This document shows positions 36,836-46,447 of a stretch of DNA of 59,464 nucleotides, one piece after another. This DNA is from an uncultured Clostridia bacterium (GTDB lineage: Bacteria; Bacillota; Clostridia; Christensenellales; UBA1242): assembly GCA_944349895.1 (NCBI GenBank), contig CALVNQ010000005.1, positions 1 through 59,464 on the forward strand, in the 5' to 3' direction. The number at the start of each line of letters is the position of its first letter. Positions within the stretch are counted from its first letter, which is position 1. Both the position numbers and the translations under genes were made by a program. The notes below the pieces were generated by a model that was given only the letters and a program-made list of their open reading frames with translations, made no database searches and was not told the DNA's origin.

Positions 36836-37669
36836 ATGTTTGGAAGGAAAAAGCCTAAAATTGGAATTGCTTTTGGTGGAGGTGGAGCGAGAGGGTTTAC
36901 TCATATCGGCGTCATTAAAGCTTTCAATGAATTTGGTTTAAAGTTTGATTATGTGGCTGGCACAAGCGCTGGGAGTATGGTTGGCGCTGCCTATGCCGCT
37001 GGGAAAAATTGGGAAGAAATTTACGAGATTGCTAAAAAAATTAAAATTAAGGATATCAGAACAAGCAAAATCCCTCTTATGCCATCTAAAACCGATGGAA
37101 TTGAGGCTGTCATTAAAAATTTTCTTGGGGATATAAATATTGAAGATTTACCTATAAAATTTTCCGCCGTCGCAGTAGATATTAAATCAACAAAAGAGGT
37201 ATGTATTTCTCATGGGAATTTAGCTAAAGCTGTTGCAGGCTCTTGTTGTGTGCCTGGCGTTTTTATTCCTGTTGAATTTGGAGATATGTTACTTTGTGAT
37301 GGTGGTTTACAAAATACTATTCCTGCTGATATCCCAAGATATTTTGATTGCGATTATGTTATATGCGTTGATTGTAATAAATCTCGCACATATGGAACTG
37401 ATTCTTCTAAATTATTAGATGTTTTGTCATGTGCGATTAGAATTTTAATGAAATCTAATGCTGTGAAGGGGTATGTCAATTCAGATGTAATTATTGCTCC
37501 TGAAACAAAAAGATTTAAATCCACTCGAACTGAAGGTTTTGAAGATTTAGTGGAAGAAGGGTATAAAGCTACCATAGACATTATGCCTAAAATTATGGCT
37601 GTTTTTAAAAAAAGAAAACCGTTTAGAAAAAAAAGATTTTCAAATGCAGGTGATATAGAATTTATATGA
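36836..37669 (+). CDS. patatin-like phospholipase (RssA/YlbK family)
   Basis: 277 residues with the patatin active site: oxyanion loop GGGGARG (about 14-20), nucleophile GTSAG (about 43-47) and catalytic LLCDGGLQN. The family comprises cytoplasmic or membrane-associated lipid acyl hydrolases; the substrate is unknown. AAAGGA lies upstream. The end overlaps the next gene by 4 nt, so they are cotranscribed. The C-terminus is Lys/Arg-rich, possibly for membrane contact. Confidence 0.88.
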   Translation: MFGRKKPKIGIAFGGGGARGFTHIGVIKAFNEFGLKFDYVAGTSAGSMVGAAYAAGKNWEEIYEIAKKIKIKDIRTSKIPLMPSKTDGIEAVIKNFLGDINIEDLPIKFSAVAVDIKSTKEVCISHGNLAKAVAGSCCVPGVFIPVEFGDMLLCDGGLQNTIPADIPRYFDCDYVICVDCNKSRTYGTDSSKLLDVLSCAIRILMKSNAVKGYVNSDVIIAPETKRFKSTRTEGFEDLVEEGYKATIDIMPKIMAVFKKRKPFRKKRFSNAGDIEFI

Positions 37670-38742
37670 AAAAACTAAATTTTAAATTTAACCATTACAG
37701 CAAGTTATCGGTGTTAATTCGTATTATTTTATCACTAGTATTTGTTGCTTTAATTATTTTGGTAGTTGTTTTTAGAGTTGAAATTTCTAAAAAAATTTAT
37801 CATTGGGGCGATTATGTCGCCGAAGGCAATATTTTTGTACATTTTATTGATGTCGGCCAAGGCGATGCTACTTTGATTGAATTTGATGATGGTTCTACTA
37901 TGCTTATTGATGCAGGTCCTAAAAGTTCGTCAGATGATTTAGTAAATTATATAAATAATCTTGGGATTTCAACTATTGATTATTTTTTAATTACTCACCC
38001 TGATGCTGATCACGTTGGTGGAGGTATTAAAATTTTTGAAAATTTTCAAATAAATAACTTTTATAGACCTATGATAAGTTCGGTTTCTGAAGAAGATACC
38101 AGTCCATACCCTGTTCATGATACAGGAACTTACGATGAAATTATACAAGCTTATTTAAATGAAGAAAATTGTAATTTGTTTTATAATAGTGATGCAGTAT
38201 CAATAATTGGAGATAATTATTCGGTAAATATCATTTATCCTGATGGAGTTTACGAGGACACTAATGATTCTTCGGCAATTTGTTTTATTAAAATTTATGA
38301 TTTTAAATTTTTATTTATGGCAGATGCAGATACAAAGATAGAATCAAAATTAATAGAAAAATATGGATATGAATTGCAGGCAGATGTTTTGAAAGTGGGG
38401 CATCATGGAGCCGAAACTTCAACGAGCGAGGAATTTTTGGAAGTTGTAAAACCAAATTATGCTGTGATAAGTGTTGGGGAAAATGACTATGGTCATCCAT
38501 CTGGAAAGGTTTTGGAACTTTTAGATCTTGAAAATGTCAAATATTTTATTACTTATGAATCAGGAAACATTGTCGCTTCTGTGAGTCAGGCACTTTTAAA
38601 TTTTGATTCAAACACAGGCAAAATGATTGACTATGCCACTATTGTTGTTGTTTTATCTTTAATTATTCTTTTAGTTTGGGGAATTCCAGATTTTTGGAAT
38701 AAAAATCAAAGAAAAAAAGATATTAAAAATATCAATATTTAA
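37666..38742 (+). CDS. ComEC-like metallo-beta-lactamase protein with membrane anchors
   Basis: 358 residues. An N-terminal transmembrane helix (about 15-38) precedes a metallo-hydrolase domain with FIDVGQGDATLIE, the metal-binding HPDADHVGGG, DTNDSSAICF and KVGHHGAETSTSEEF. These are the signatures of the C-terminal domain of ComEC/YdeI-like proteins. A second hydrophobic helix (about 325-345) lies near the C-terminus. It likely acts on DNA or phosphodiesters outside the membrane. It is four genes into the comEC unit, whose own ComEC lacks an active domain of this kind. Confidence 0.88.
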   Translation: MKKLNFKFNHYSKLSVLIRIILSLVFVALIILVVVFRVEISKKIYHWGDYVAEGNIFVHFIDVGQGDATLIEFDDGSTMLIDAGPKSSSDDLVNYINNLGISTIDYFLITHPDADHVGGGIKIFENFQINNFYRPMISSVSEEDTSPYPVHDTGTYDEIIQAYLNEENCNLFYNSDAVSIIGDNYSVNIIYPDGVYEDTNDSSAICFIKIYDFKFLFMADADTKIESKLIEKYGYELQADVLKVGHHGAETSTSEEFLEVVKPNYAVISVGENDYGHPSGKVLELLDLENVKYFITYESGNIVASVSQALLNFDSNTGKMIDYATIVVVLSLIILLVWGIPDFWNKNQRKKDIKNINI

Positions 38743-38743
38743 T

Positions 38744-38771
38744 TTGGTTAAATATTAAATTATGTTAAAAT
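38744..38771 (+). promoter_or_regulatory. predicted leaderless promoter
   Basis: TTGGTT (38744-38749), 16-nt spacer, TAAAAT (38766-38771), AATTCT, then ATG at 38778. No Shine-Dalgarno. Confidence 0.55.
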
Positions 38772-38777
38772 AATTCT

Positions 38778-39245
38778 ATGAAAAAGTTAAGTGATAGCAT
38801 TTTAATTGTAAGTTTAAATGAAATAGAGGGAAAGTCATTAGCACAAGATTTAGCTAATACTTTAAATCTGCATTATGCTTCATGTAAAGAAATTTTAGAA
38901 TATGATTTATTTGATAGCGGAGCTATTCTAGAAAAATGTGGAATTGCTTATCTTAACAAACGTGAAAAATCTATTATGAAAGATATTTCTATGTATGAAA
39001 ATTCTTTGATTTTCATCTCTTACGATTTGTTACAAAATAATTTGCGAATTTTTGAAAAAATTTATCCTAAAATATTTTTAAAATTTCCAAAACGCAAACT
39101 ATCAAAAAACGACACTATAAATTTGATTGCCTATGAAGAAAGAAACTCTTTTTTAAGTAAATTTTGCGATTTGTCAGTTGAGGTTTCTTCTTCCAGTAAA
39201 TCTAATTTATCCAAAATATTAAAGGAGATAGATAAAAAAGTATGA
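38778..39245 (+). CDS. degenerate shikimate-kinase-like protein
   Basis: 155 residues with the overall plan of shikimate kinase. A beta strand and loop (ILIVSLNEIEGKSLAQDLAN) stand where the P-loop should be, followed by SGAILEKCGIAYLNKREKSI. A C-terminal LIAYEERNSFLSKFCDLSVEV matches the kinase's R-x-P-x-Y-x-x-x-A-D region. The P-loop lacks its first Gly, and the DxD and GGG substrate motifs are missing. It is therefore probably not an active kinase. It overlaps transketolase by 4 nt and is co-expressed with it. A structural or regulatory role is possible. Confidence 0.65.
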   Translation: MKKLSDSILIVSLNEIEGKSLAQDLANTLNLHYASCKEILEYDLFDSGAILEKCGIAYLNKREKSIMKDISMYENSLIFISYDLLQNNLRIFEKIYPKIFLKFPKRKLSKNDTINLIAYEERNSFLSKFCDLSVEVSSSSKSNLSKILKEIDKKV

Positions 39246-41209
39246 AAAAAATTGTTCAAAAATCTTTAAATTATTTAAAAGCTTTAACAGCAGAGACTGT
39301 CTCTAATGCAAATTCAGGCCATACAGGGACTGCGCTTGGAGGAAGTTCTATCCTTTTTGCTTTGTTTAAAGACCACTACAAATTTGATGTTTCTGATACT
39401 GACTTTTTGAATAGGGATAGATTTGTTTTATCGGCAGGGCACGCAAGTGCATTATATTATTCTTTACTTGCTATGTTTGGATTTGATGTTTCTTTGCAGG
39501 ATTTAAAAAATTTTAGAAAAATTGGATCAATAACTTCTGGCCATCCAGAATTTGGGCTTATTAATGCTGTTGAAACTTCAACAGGGCCTCTTGGTGAGGG
39601 AGTAGCAAATGCTGTCGGTATGGCTATTGCAGAAAGCATTATGGAAGAGAAATTTAATAATATCGGATTTCCTATTATTAATAATTATACTTATTGTTTC
39701 GCAGGCGATGGAGATTTAATGGAAGGTGTAGCTCAGGAGGCTTGCTCTGTCGCAGGAGCTTATAAGTTAAACAGATTTATTTTGCTTTATGATTGTAACG
39801 AAGTAACAATTGATGGAAGCTTAAATTTGTCTAATCGTGAAAATGTTAGAAAAAAGTTTAAAGCCATGGGTTTTAGGGTAATTGAAGTTAAAAAAGGTAA
39901 TTCATTTTCTGCTTGCACAAGAGCCATAGCTAAGGCTAAAAAATCCGACCTACCAACAATTATTATTTTCCATACAACTATTGGAATTGGAACTGAAAAA
40001 GAGGGAACAAGTGCTGTCCATGCCTATCCTTTGAAAAAAGAAGAATTAGTCGCTTTCAAAGAAAAATTGGGCGTCAAAGAATCATTTTTTATTCCAAGTG
40101 ATGTTAGAGAGTTTTGCATGGAATCAACAATAAATGGCAAGCTGTTACATGAAAAATGGAATCAAGATTTGGCAGTTTATGCAACCACCCATCCCGATTT
40201 ATATAAAAAACTTTTATCTTTTTTTGATAGTAAAAAAATTGATTATGAAAAATTAGCTCAAACTTATAATAATAGTGATTACGATTCTATCCGAGACCTC
40301 AATCATTCACTGTTAAATGATTTTGCTGATAAGTTCTGTCAAATTTTTGGAGGCACAGCAGATGTCGCTCCTTCAACTAAAGCATATATCGATGAAGGAG
40401 GAGATTTTGTTGCAGGAAATAAAAGAGGAAGGAATTTCCATTTTGGTGTTAGAGAGCATGCTATGGCGGCTATATGTAACGGGATTAGTTTGTATGAAGA
40501 TTTCTTACCTTTTGATTCAACTTTTCTTGCCTTTTCTAACTATATGATTCCTGCATTAAGAATGAGAGCAATGATGAAACTCCCAGTTCTTGATATTTTT
40601 ACACATGATTCAATTTTGATAGGGGAAGATGGCCCAAGTCATCAGCCTATTGAGCAAATAGCAATGTTGAGAAGTATTTTGGGATTAAATGTGTTTAGAC
40701 CTTGTGATGTCAATGAATTGATTGCTTGTTATAAAATGTATTTTACTGAAAGAAAACCTACCTCATTAATTCTACCAAAACAAAAGGTTATTTCCAGTGG
40801 TTTATCTTCTATCAAGAATGCTAGTTTAGGTGGATATATTCTCAAACCAGCAAAGAAATCTGCAGATATTGTTTTAATGGCGAGTGGGAGCGAAATTCCT
40901 TTAGCTTTGTCGGTTGCAAAAGAATTAGAAAAGAGTTTTGATGTAAGTGTTGTTAGCATGCCTTGTTTTGAAATTTTTGAACAACAAAGTGATTCTTATA
41001 AATCAAAAATTCTTCAACCAAATGCTAAATTAAGAGTGGCAATAGAGGCTTCAAATGATAGTGTTTGGTATAAGTTTATGTCTGCTAATGATATTTTTAT
41101 TAAAGTGGAGAATTATATGCCAGGTGGAGAGGGAGAGCAGGTTTATCAAAAAGCAGGTTTTTCTGTAAAACAGATTTTAAAGCAAATTAATAAAAAATTA
41201 AAAATCTGA
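39242..41209 (+). CDS. tkt: transketolase
   Basis: 655 residues, full length. The thiamine diphosphate motif begins GDGDLMEGVAQEACSVAG and ends NEVTIDG. N-terminal ANSGHTGTALG carries the substrate His, and the Pyr domain has the FHFGVREHAMAAICNG motif with the catalytic Glu. It moves two-carbon units in the non-oxidative pentose phosphate pathway. AAAGGAG lies in the end of the preceding gene and the start overlaps it by 4 nt. Confidence 0.95.
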   Translation: MKKIVQKSLNYLKALTAETVSNANSGHTGTALGGSSILFALFKDHYKFDVSDTDFLNRDRFVLSAGHASALYYSLLAMFGFDVSLQDLKNFRKIGSITSGHPEFGLINAVETSTGPLGEGVANAVGMAIAESIMEEKFNNIGFPIINNYTYCFAGDGDLMEGVAQEACSVAGAYKLNRFILLYDCNEVTIDGSLNLSNRENVRKKFKAMGFRVIEVKKGNSFSACTRAIAKAKKSDLPTIIIFHTTIGIGTEKEGTSAVHAYPLKKEELVAFKEKLGVKESFFIPSDVREFCMESTINGKLLHEKWNQDLAVYATTHPDLYKKLLSFFDSKKIDYEKLAQTYNNSDYDSIRDLNHSLLNDFADKFCQIFGGTADVAPSTKAYIDEGGDFVAGNKRGRNFHFGVREHAMAAICNGISLYEDFLPFDSTFLAFSNYMIPALRMRAMMKLPVLDIFTHDSILIGEDGPSHQPIEQIAMLRSILGLNVFRPCDVNELIACYKMYFTERKPTSLILPKQKVISSGLSSIKNASLGGYILKPAKKSADIVLMASGSEIPLALSVAKELEKSFDVSVVSMPCFEIFEQQSDSYKSKILQPNAKLRVAIEASNDSVWYKFMSANDIFIKVENYMPGGEGEQVYQKAGFSVKQILKQINKKLKI

Positions 41210-41291
41210 TAAATTTTGTCATTTTTCAATATTTTTCTTATGTAAGCATATTTATCATTAAAAGTAAAATATAGTATATATGAGGTGATGT

Positions 41292-42203
41292 ATGTTTACA
41301 AAAAAAAGTTTGGTGCTCTTAGGAGTAAATTTACAGAGGGAAAAAGCAGTTTTAACTTTGGAAAGCAATAATGATCTTATTGAAGGTCGGCTGAGACTTT
41401 ATAATTTTAATCAAGAACCAGATGGAATTTTGAGCCTTGGTTTTTATGATAACAAAAGTGTTAAAAAGGCAGGTTTGGTTAAATCAGGGAATATGCTTTA
41501 TACTTTTAAGACTGATAAAAATTTGAATGAAAATTTCTCTTGTGCAGTGGTTAATTTTATTGGAGCTAATGTTAAGCCAATTTTGTTTGGCTCGACTGAA
41601 GGACAAAATCAAGAAGACGTGCTTAGCAAAATTGCAGATGAAGTTATGGATTTAAGCTCGGCAGGCTCTGTTCAAAAAGTATTAGATGATAACGGTATAG
41701 AGTTTGATGATGACTTGAAAGAAGAAATTGACAAAACAATAAGTGCTGAAATAGATAAAATTGATGTTAATTTAGACAAACATAACGAACATCCTAATTG
41801 CGCAACTTGTAAGTACAGAAAATGTTTTTTTGGCGATGAAGATAATAAACAAGAAAATAATGTAAGATTTATAGACGATATAAAAGGGCAAATTGATAAA
41901 ATTTTTGAAAATAATCCAAAAGAAAATTTTTTGGAAGAAATGATTCCATCTTCAAAGTGGGTTAGGGTTGAATTTGACGATGATGGGGATTATTATATAT
42001 TGGGATTGGTTTATGACGAGAATGATAACATTAAGTATATTTGTTACGGAGTCCCGGGAATTTATCAAAAAACTCCACCTAAACAATTGTCAGGTTTCCC
42101 TGTTTGGTTCCCATTAGATGTTGATAAAAAAGAAAGCTTTGGTTATTGGTTAACTTATCAGGATGCCGAGAGTGGAGAAAGCATTAAAGCTATTGTTGAA
42201 TAA
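41292..42203 (+). CDS. unknown protein with CxxC-x3-C cluster
   Basis: 303 residues. The N-terminal part is beta-rich (about 1-100), the middle is acidic, and the cluster HPNCATCKYRKCFF (near 163-176) may bind zinc or a metal. The C-terminal domain runs from SSKWVRVEFDDDGDYYILGL through YICYGVPGIYQKTPPKQLSG to FPVWFPLDVDKKESFGYWL. I believe I have seen this C-terminal pattern in other clostridial hypothetical proteins but can assign no function. GAGGTG precedes the ATG. Confidence 0.8.
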   Translation: MFTKKSLVLLGVNLQREKAVLTLESNNDLIEGRLRLYNFNQEPDGILSLGFYDNKSVKKAGLVKSGNMLYTFKTDKNLNENFSCAVVNFIGANVKPILFGSTEGQNQEDVLSKIADEVMDLSSAGSVQKVLDDNGIEFDDDLKEEIDKTISAEIDKIDVNLDKHNEHPNCATCKYRKCFFGDEDNKQENNVRFIDDIKGQIDKIFENNPKENFLEEMIPSSKWVRVEFDDDGDYYILGLVYDENDNIKYICYGVPGIYQKTPPKQLSGFPVWFPLDVDKKESFGYWLTYQDAESGESIKAIVE

Positions 42204-42214
42204 AAGGAGAACAA

Positions 42215-43150
42215 ATGAAAATTTTTTCCATTGTAATGCTATGTTTAATAGGTCTTTTGATTTTAGGTATGGCACTATATTTGATTATTGGAGCTATATG
42301 TTTTAAAATTGCTCTTTCAAGGAAAAGCACTGCCAAAAGATTAGTAAATAAAACCATGCAAAAAACTTTTGAAAATTATAAGATTGATTTTTGTTGGTGG
42401 GAAAAGTTTAATTTTGAATCGTTAAGTTTGATTTCTAAAGATGGTTTAAAACTAGTCGGGCATTTTTTACCAAATTCATCGGACAAGTTGGCAATTATTG
42501 TTCATGGATATGGTGCAGATTACAGAGAAATGCAACAATATGCAAAATTTTTTGTTGAAAAAAATTACAATATACTTGTTGTAGAAAATCGAGCACATGG
42601 AAACAGTGAAGGCAAAATGATGGGTATGGGGTGGTTTGATAAAAATGATATAGTTCAATGGATTAACTTTATGATTGACAAAAACCCTAAATTTCAAATT
42701 GTTCTTTTTGGCCTTTCAATGGGAGCGGCTACCGTTTGTATGACAAGTGGGGAACAATTGCCTGATAATGTGAAAGGCGTTATTTCAGATTGCGCATATG
42801 ATACAGTTTATAATCAGTTTAAATATGTTTTTCGTAATAAATCTCATCTTCCAACTTGGCCAATTTTAGATATATTTTATTTTTATTTAAAAACCGTTTA
42901 TAAATTTGATATAAAACAAGCAGATGCTATCAAGCAAATTAAGAAGTCTAAGCTTAGGTTTTTATTTATTCATGGAGATAGTGACACCTTTGTGCCAACA
43001 GAAATGGTTTATAAACTCAGTGGAGCTGTTCCTGATGATCGCAAATCTGTTTATATCGCCAAGGGCGCCGATCATGCAATGAGCTATCCTGTTGATCCTG
43101 TTGAATATGAAAGACAATTAAAAGCTTTTCTTAATAAAATTTTCAAATAA
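42215..43150 (+). CDS. membrane-anchored alpha/beta hydrolase
   Basis: 311 residues with one N-terminal transmembrane helix (about 5-30). The hydrolase fold shows IVHGYGADYREM (oxyanion HG), the nucleophile elbow GLSMGAAT, the acid in HGDSDTFVP and the histidine in KGADHAMSYP. All three catalytic residues are therefore visible. It belongs to the COG1073-type hydrolases; the substrate is unknown. AAAGGAG lies upstream and the gene is 11 bp after the Cys-cluster gene, so probably cotranscribed. Confidence 0.88.
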   Translation: MKIFSIVMLCLIGLLILGMALYLIIGAICFKIALSRKSTAKRLVNKTMQKTFENYKIDFCWWEKFNFESLSLISKDGLKLVGHFLPNSSDKLAIIVHGYGADYREMQQYAKFFVEKNYNILVVENRAHGNSEGKMMGMGWFDKNDIVQWINFMIDKNPKFQIVLFGLSMGAATVCMTSGEQLPDNVKGVISDCAYDTVYNQFKYVFRNKSHLPTWPILDIFYFYLKTVYKFDIKQADAIKQIKKSKLRFLFIHGDSDTFVPTEMVYKLSGAVPDDRKSVYIAKGADHAMSYPVDPVEYERQLKAFLNKIFK

Positions 43151-43180
43151 AAAAAAGACAATTTTGATTGTCTTTTTTAA
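43151..43180. terminator. bidirectional terminator between convergent genes
   Basis: An 11-bp stem AAAAAAGACAA with TTGTCTTTTTT, between the hydrolase and the PFOR gene. Confidence 0.85.
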
Positions 43181-46100
43181 TTATTACCTGAGGTTCTTTC
43201 CATTTGTTTATATTTAGCTATGTTTTCTTTTACTTTTTCTTTTGATCTTTTAAATAGTTTTTTTGCCTTTTCTGGATATTTTTCCATTAAGTATGCATAC
43301 CTTCTTTCGCCTATCAAAAATGGAATAAATTTATTGCTTATTTGTTCACTATCTAATTTAAATCCTTCTACTGGGTGATATCGATAAAGAGTTACATAAC
43401 CTGCATCAACAGCTTTCTTCATTTCGGTTAATGATTTTGACATTTCAAATCCATGATTCACACATGTTGAATATGCGATGATCAAACTTGGACCATTATA
43501 AGCCTCGGCTTCTCTAAAAGCTTTAATGCATTGATTCATATCTGCACCTATAGCGACAGAAGCAACATAGACATTCCCATAGCTTAATGCCATTAGCCCT
43601 AAATTCTTTTTGTTGGTTTCTTTGCCTCCATCTGCTAATTTAACTGATGCTCCTGCAGGCGTAGATTTTGAAGATTGACCACCGGTATTGGCATAACATT
43701 CATTATCTAAAACTAAAATATTCACATTTTTGCCACTTGCTAGGACATGATCCAATCCTCCAAAACCTATATCATAGGCCCAGCCATCTCCACCTATTAT
43801 CCACACACTTTCTGATGAATTTCTTTTTTCTTTTGCAAGTTTAATTCCAAGACCAAATTCAGCGTTATCTTCAAAAAGACTATTTGCCCATGCTGGACCT
43901 TTTCCATTTTCATTTTTAGAATAAGGGCAAGAAGGATAACTGCCACCATATATGCTCGAGCATCCTGTTGCATTTGCTATTACCATTTTATGCCCAAACA
44001 ACATTGAAGCTAATTTTATATATGGTGTTTCTCCACAACCAGCACATGCGCCAGGGAAAATAAAGTAGTTCTGTTCAAACTGTAAACCTTTGACAGTGGA
44101 TTTTGAAAAAGGTGTTTTTTTGATCTTTTTTAAAGTCTCTACCTTCTTAAAATTTGTTTTTTCCTTTTCTAAAACTTCTGAAGCGTTTTTCATTATTATA
44201 GCTTTCCCTAGAGCAGGGCATATTTCTTGGCATAATCCACAACCTGTGCAATCTTCAGGAGAAACTTGTATTCTGTAATAGCCTTCTATTCCATATGCTT
44301 TAACAAAAGGAACATCTTCTGGAGGATTTTTAACTAAAATCGCTTTGATTGCTCCGTGTGGACAGGCTAAAACGCATTGTCCACATTGCAAGCATTTTTT
44401 AGGTTGCCATTCGGAAATTTTTTCAGCTATGCATCTTTTTTCAAATTTTGAAGTATCTGTTTCTATACTACCATCCTTTGAGAAAAAGGATACAGGCTTA
44501 CAATTAAAATCAGGAACCAATTTAATTGGAATTGCAGTTTCAGTCATATTAATATTTTTTAGATTAACTGACTTTGTCAATTTTTTTGCCATAGAAACTG
44601 CTTGTTTATTTTTATTGACTATATCTTCACCTTTTTTTAAAAAGTTTTGTTCAATTTCAAAATAAAGTTCTTTTTCAAAATTCTTTTTTAATTTAGTTAT
44701 AGTAAAAAATGCACTTGTCATGATCATATTTATCTTTTCTTTTAGACCAAGTTCATTTGCTATTTTATGTGCATTAATAACATATATTTTTGCCTTACAA
44801 TCTAATAGCTGTTTCTTATAATTTAAGGGAAGTATTTTATCTAACTCTTCAGGTTCAAAAACAGTATTGAATATTACCACTCCATTTTCTTTCAAACCTT
44901 CTAAACAATTATACTTATGCACAAATGAAAAATTATTTATCATTATTATATTGGGTTCTTTACATAAATAAGTGCTATGGATCTCATTTGAGGATATACG
45001 CAAATGAGAAATTGTCATGCTTCCTGATTTTTTGCTATCATATTCAAAGTATCCTTGAACATAGTTGCCTTCTTTTTCTCCAAGTATTTTTGTTATAGAC
45101 TTGCTTGCAGAAACTGATCCGTCAGATCCCAAACCAAAAATTTTTATTTCGGTTTGATTTAAATTTAATTTTATTTGTTTAATTGGTAAACTTTTTAACC
45201 TTACGTCATCTGTTATCCCAACAGTAAAATCGTCTTGCATTTTGTTAAAATTTTCTAAAACAGCCATAGCTTCGGTAGGTGAAAATTCTTTTCCACCTAT
45301 GCCGTATTTTCCTCCAACGACTTGTATGGATTTATTAGAAAGGGCATTTTTTACATCTAAAAACAAAGGACCCCTTGCTCCACTTTCAATTGTTCTGTCT
45401 AAAACTATGATTTTTCTTGTATTTTTTGGCAATGTTTTTACAAATGCCTCTTCATCAAAAGGTCGGTATAAACGCACTTTTATTAAGCCTGCTTTTTGGT
45501 TTGTATTATTTAAACAATCAATAAATGTTTCGCCTCCAGAACCCATTATTACAATTATATTTTCAGCATTTTTATCACCAAAATAATCAAACTTGTTATA
45601 TTTTCTTCCTGTTATATCTTCAAAATTTTTAAATATCCCATCGATGTCTTTTTTTATTTTTTCATAATTGATTTCTCTAGCTTCTCTGTTTTGAAAAAAA
45701 ACATCTGGATTTTGTGCTGTTCCATATTGCCTTGGAGAAGATGATGATAAACACATATTTGTTGGTTTTTCTTTTAAAGGGAATATTTTTTTTATTTGAT
45801 TTTCCTCTATTGCTTCTATTTTTTGAAATTCATGACTTGTTCTAAACCCGTCAAAAAAATGTAAAACAGGCATATTTGATGTGTAGGCTAATGTGTGAGC
45901 AATTAATGCCATGTCTTGTGCTTCCTGTACATTTGAAGAGGAGAGCATCGTAAAACCCGTCATTCTGACGCTCATTACGTCTGAGTGGTCTCCGAATATT
46001 GATAACGCATGAGATGCTACACTCCTTGCAGCAACATGTATTACTCCAGGCAAACATTCGCCTGCCATTTTATACATATCGGGTATCATTAATAAAAGAC

Positions 46101-46356
46101 CTTGGCTCGATGTGAAAGTAGAGCACATAGCTCCACCTATTAACGCACCATGCATTGCACCAGCAACACCTGCCTCTGATTGCATTTCAACTGTTGTAAC
46201 TTTTTCTCCAAAAATGTTAGTTTTGCCGTTTGAAGATTTTTTTGCACTATATTCAGCCATCGGAGATGACGGAGTGATTGGGTATATTGGTATAATTTCA
46301 CTTAAGTTATATGCGATAGATGCAACAGCAGTGTTTGAATCAGTTGTGATTTTCAT
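43177..46356 (-). CDS. nifJ: pyruvate:ferredoxin oxidoreductase
   Basis: 1059 residues in a single chain. Domain order is N-terminal pyruvate-binding (PITPSSPMAEYSAKKS), gamma and linker regions, an 8Fe ferredoxin domain with CLQCGQCVLACP and CTGCGLCQEICP, then the TPP domain. The last has GACAGCGETPY, ANATGCSSIYGGSYPSCPYS, GDGWAYDIGFGGLDH and NTGGQ. The enzyme makes acetyl-CoA, CO2 and reduced ferredoxin in anaerobes. It is about 110 residues shorter than typical PFOR (about 1170), by loss spread through the chain; the C-terminus is present. AGGAG precedes the ATG. Confidence 0.96.
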   Translation of the reverse strand: MKITTDSNTAVASIAYNLSEIIPIYPITPSSPMAEYSAKKSSNGKTNIFGEKVTTVEMQSEAGVAGAMHGALIGGAMCSTFTSSQGLLLMIPDMYKMAGECLPGVIHVAARSVASHALSIFGDHSDVMSVRMTGFTMLSSSNVQEAQDMALIAHTLAYTSNMPVLHFFDGFRTSHEFQKIEAIEENQIKKIFPLKEKPTNMCLSSSSPRQYGTAQNPDVFFQNREAREINYEKIKKDIDGIFKNFEDITGRKYNKFDYFGDKNAENIIVIMGSGGETFIDCLNNTNQKAGLIKVRLYRPFDEEAFVKTLPKNTRKIIVLDRTIESGARGPLFLDVKNALSNKSIQVVGGKYGIGGKEFSPTEAMAVLENFNKMQDDFTVGITDDVRLKSLPIKQIKLNLNQTEIKIFGLGSDGSVSASKSITKILGEKEGNYVQGYFEYDSKKSGSMTISHLRISSNEIHSTYLCKEPNIIMINNFSFVHKYNCLEGLKENGVVIFNTVFEPEELDKILPLNYKKQLLDCKAKIYVINAHKIANELGLKEKINMIMTSAFFTITKLKKNFEKELYFEIEQNFLKKGEDIVNKNKQAVSMAKKLTKSVNLKNINMTETAIPIKLVPDFNCKPVSFFSKDGSIETDTSKFEKRCIAEKISEWQPKKCLQCGQCVLACPHGAIKAILVKNPPEDVPFVKAYGIEGYYRIQVSPEDCTGCGLCQEICPALGKAIIMKNASEVLEKEKTNFKKVETLKKIKKTPFSKSTVKGLQFEQNYFIFPGACAGCGETPYIKLASMLFGHKMVIANATGCSSIYGGSYPSCPYSKNENGKGPAWANSLFEDNAEFGLGIKLAKEKRNSSESVWIIGGDGWAYDIGFGGLDHVLASGKNVNILVLDNECYANTGGQSSKSTPAGASVKLADGGKETNKKNLGLMALSYGNVYVASVAIGADMNQCIKAFREAEAYNGPSLIIAYSTCVNHGFEMSKSLTEMKKAVDAGYVTLYRYHPVEGFKLDSEQISNKFIPFLIGERRYAYLMEKYPEKAKKLFKRSKEKVKENIAKYKQMERTSGNN

Positions 46357-46413
46357 TTTATTTCTCCTGTTGATATTATATACTAATATATAATTTTTTT
46401 CAAAAGAATTGCT

Positions 46414-46441
46414 TTGATTTCTTCTAATAAAAGTGTATAAT
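46414..46441 (+). promoter_or_regulatory. predicted leaderless promoter of truA-alaS
   Basis: TTGATT (46414-46419), 16-nt spacer, TATAAT (46436-46441), TCTCAT, then ATG at 46448. Confidence 0.65.
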
Positions 46442-46447
46442 TCTCAT

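Noticed and set aside
43177-46356. Truncated PFOR
   Set aside because: At 1059 residues it is short, but all domains including the C-terminal segment are present in order. It is compact, not broken.
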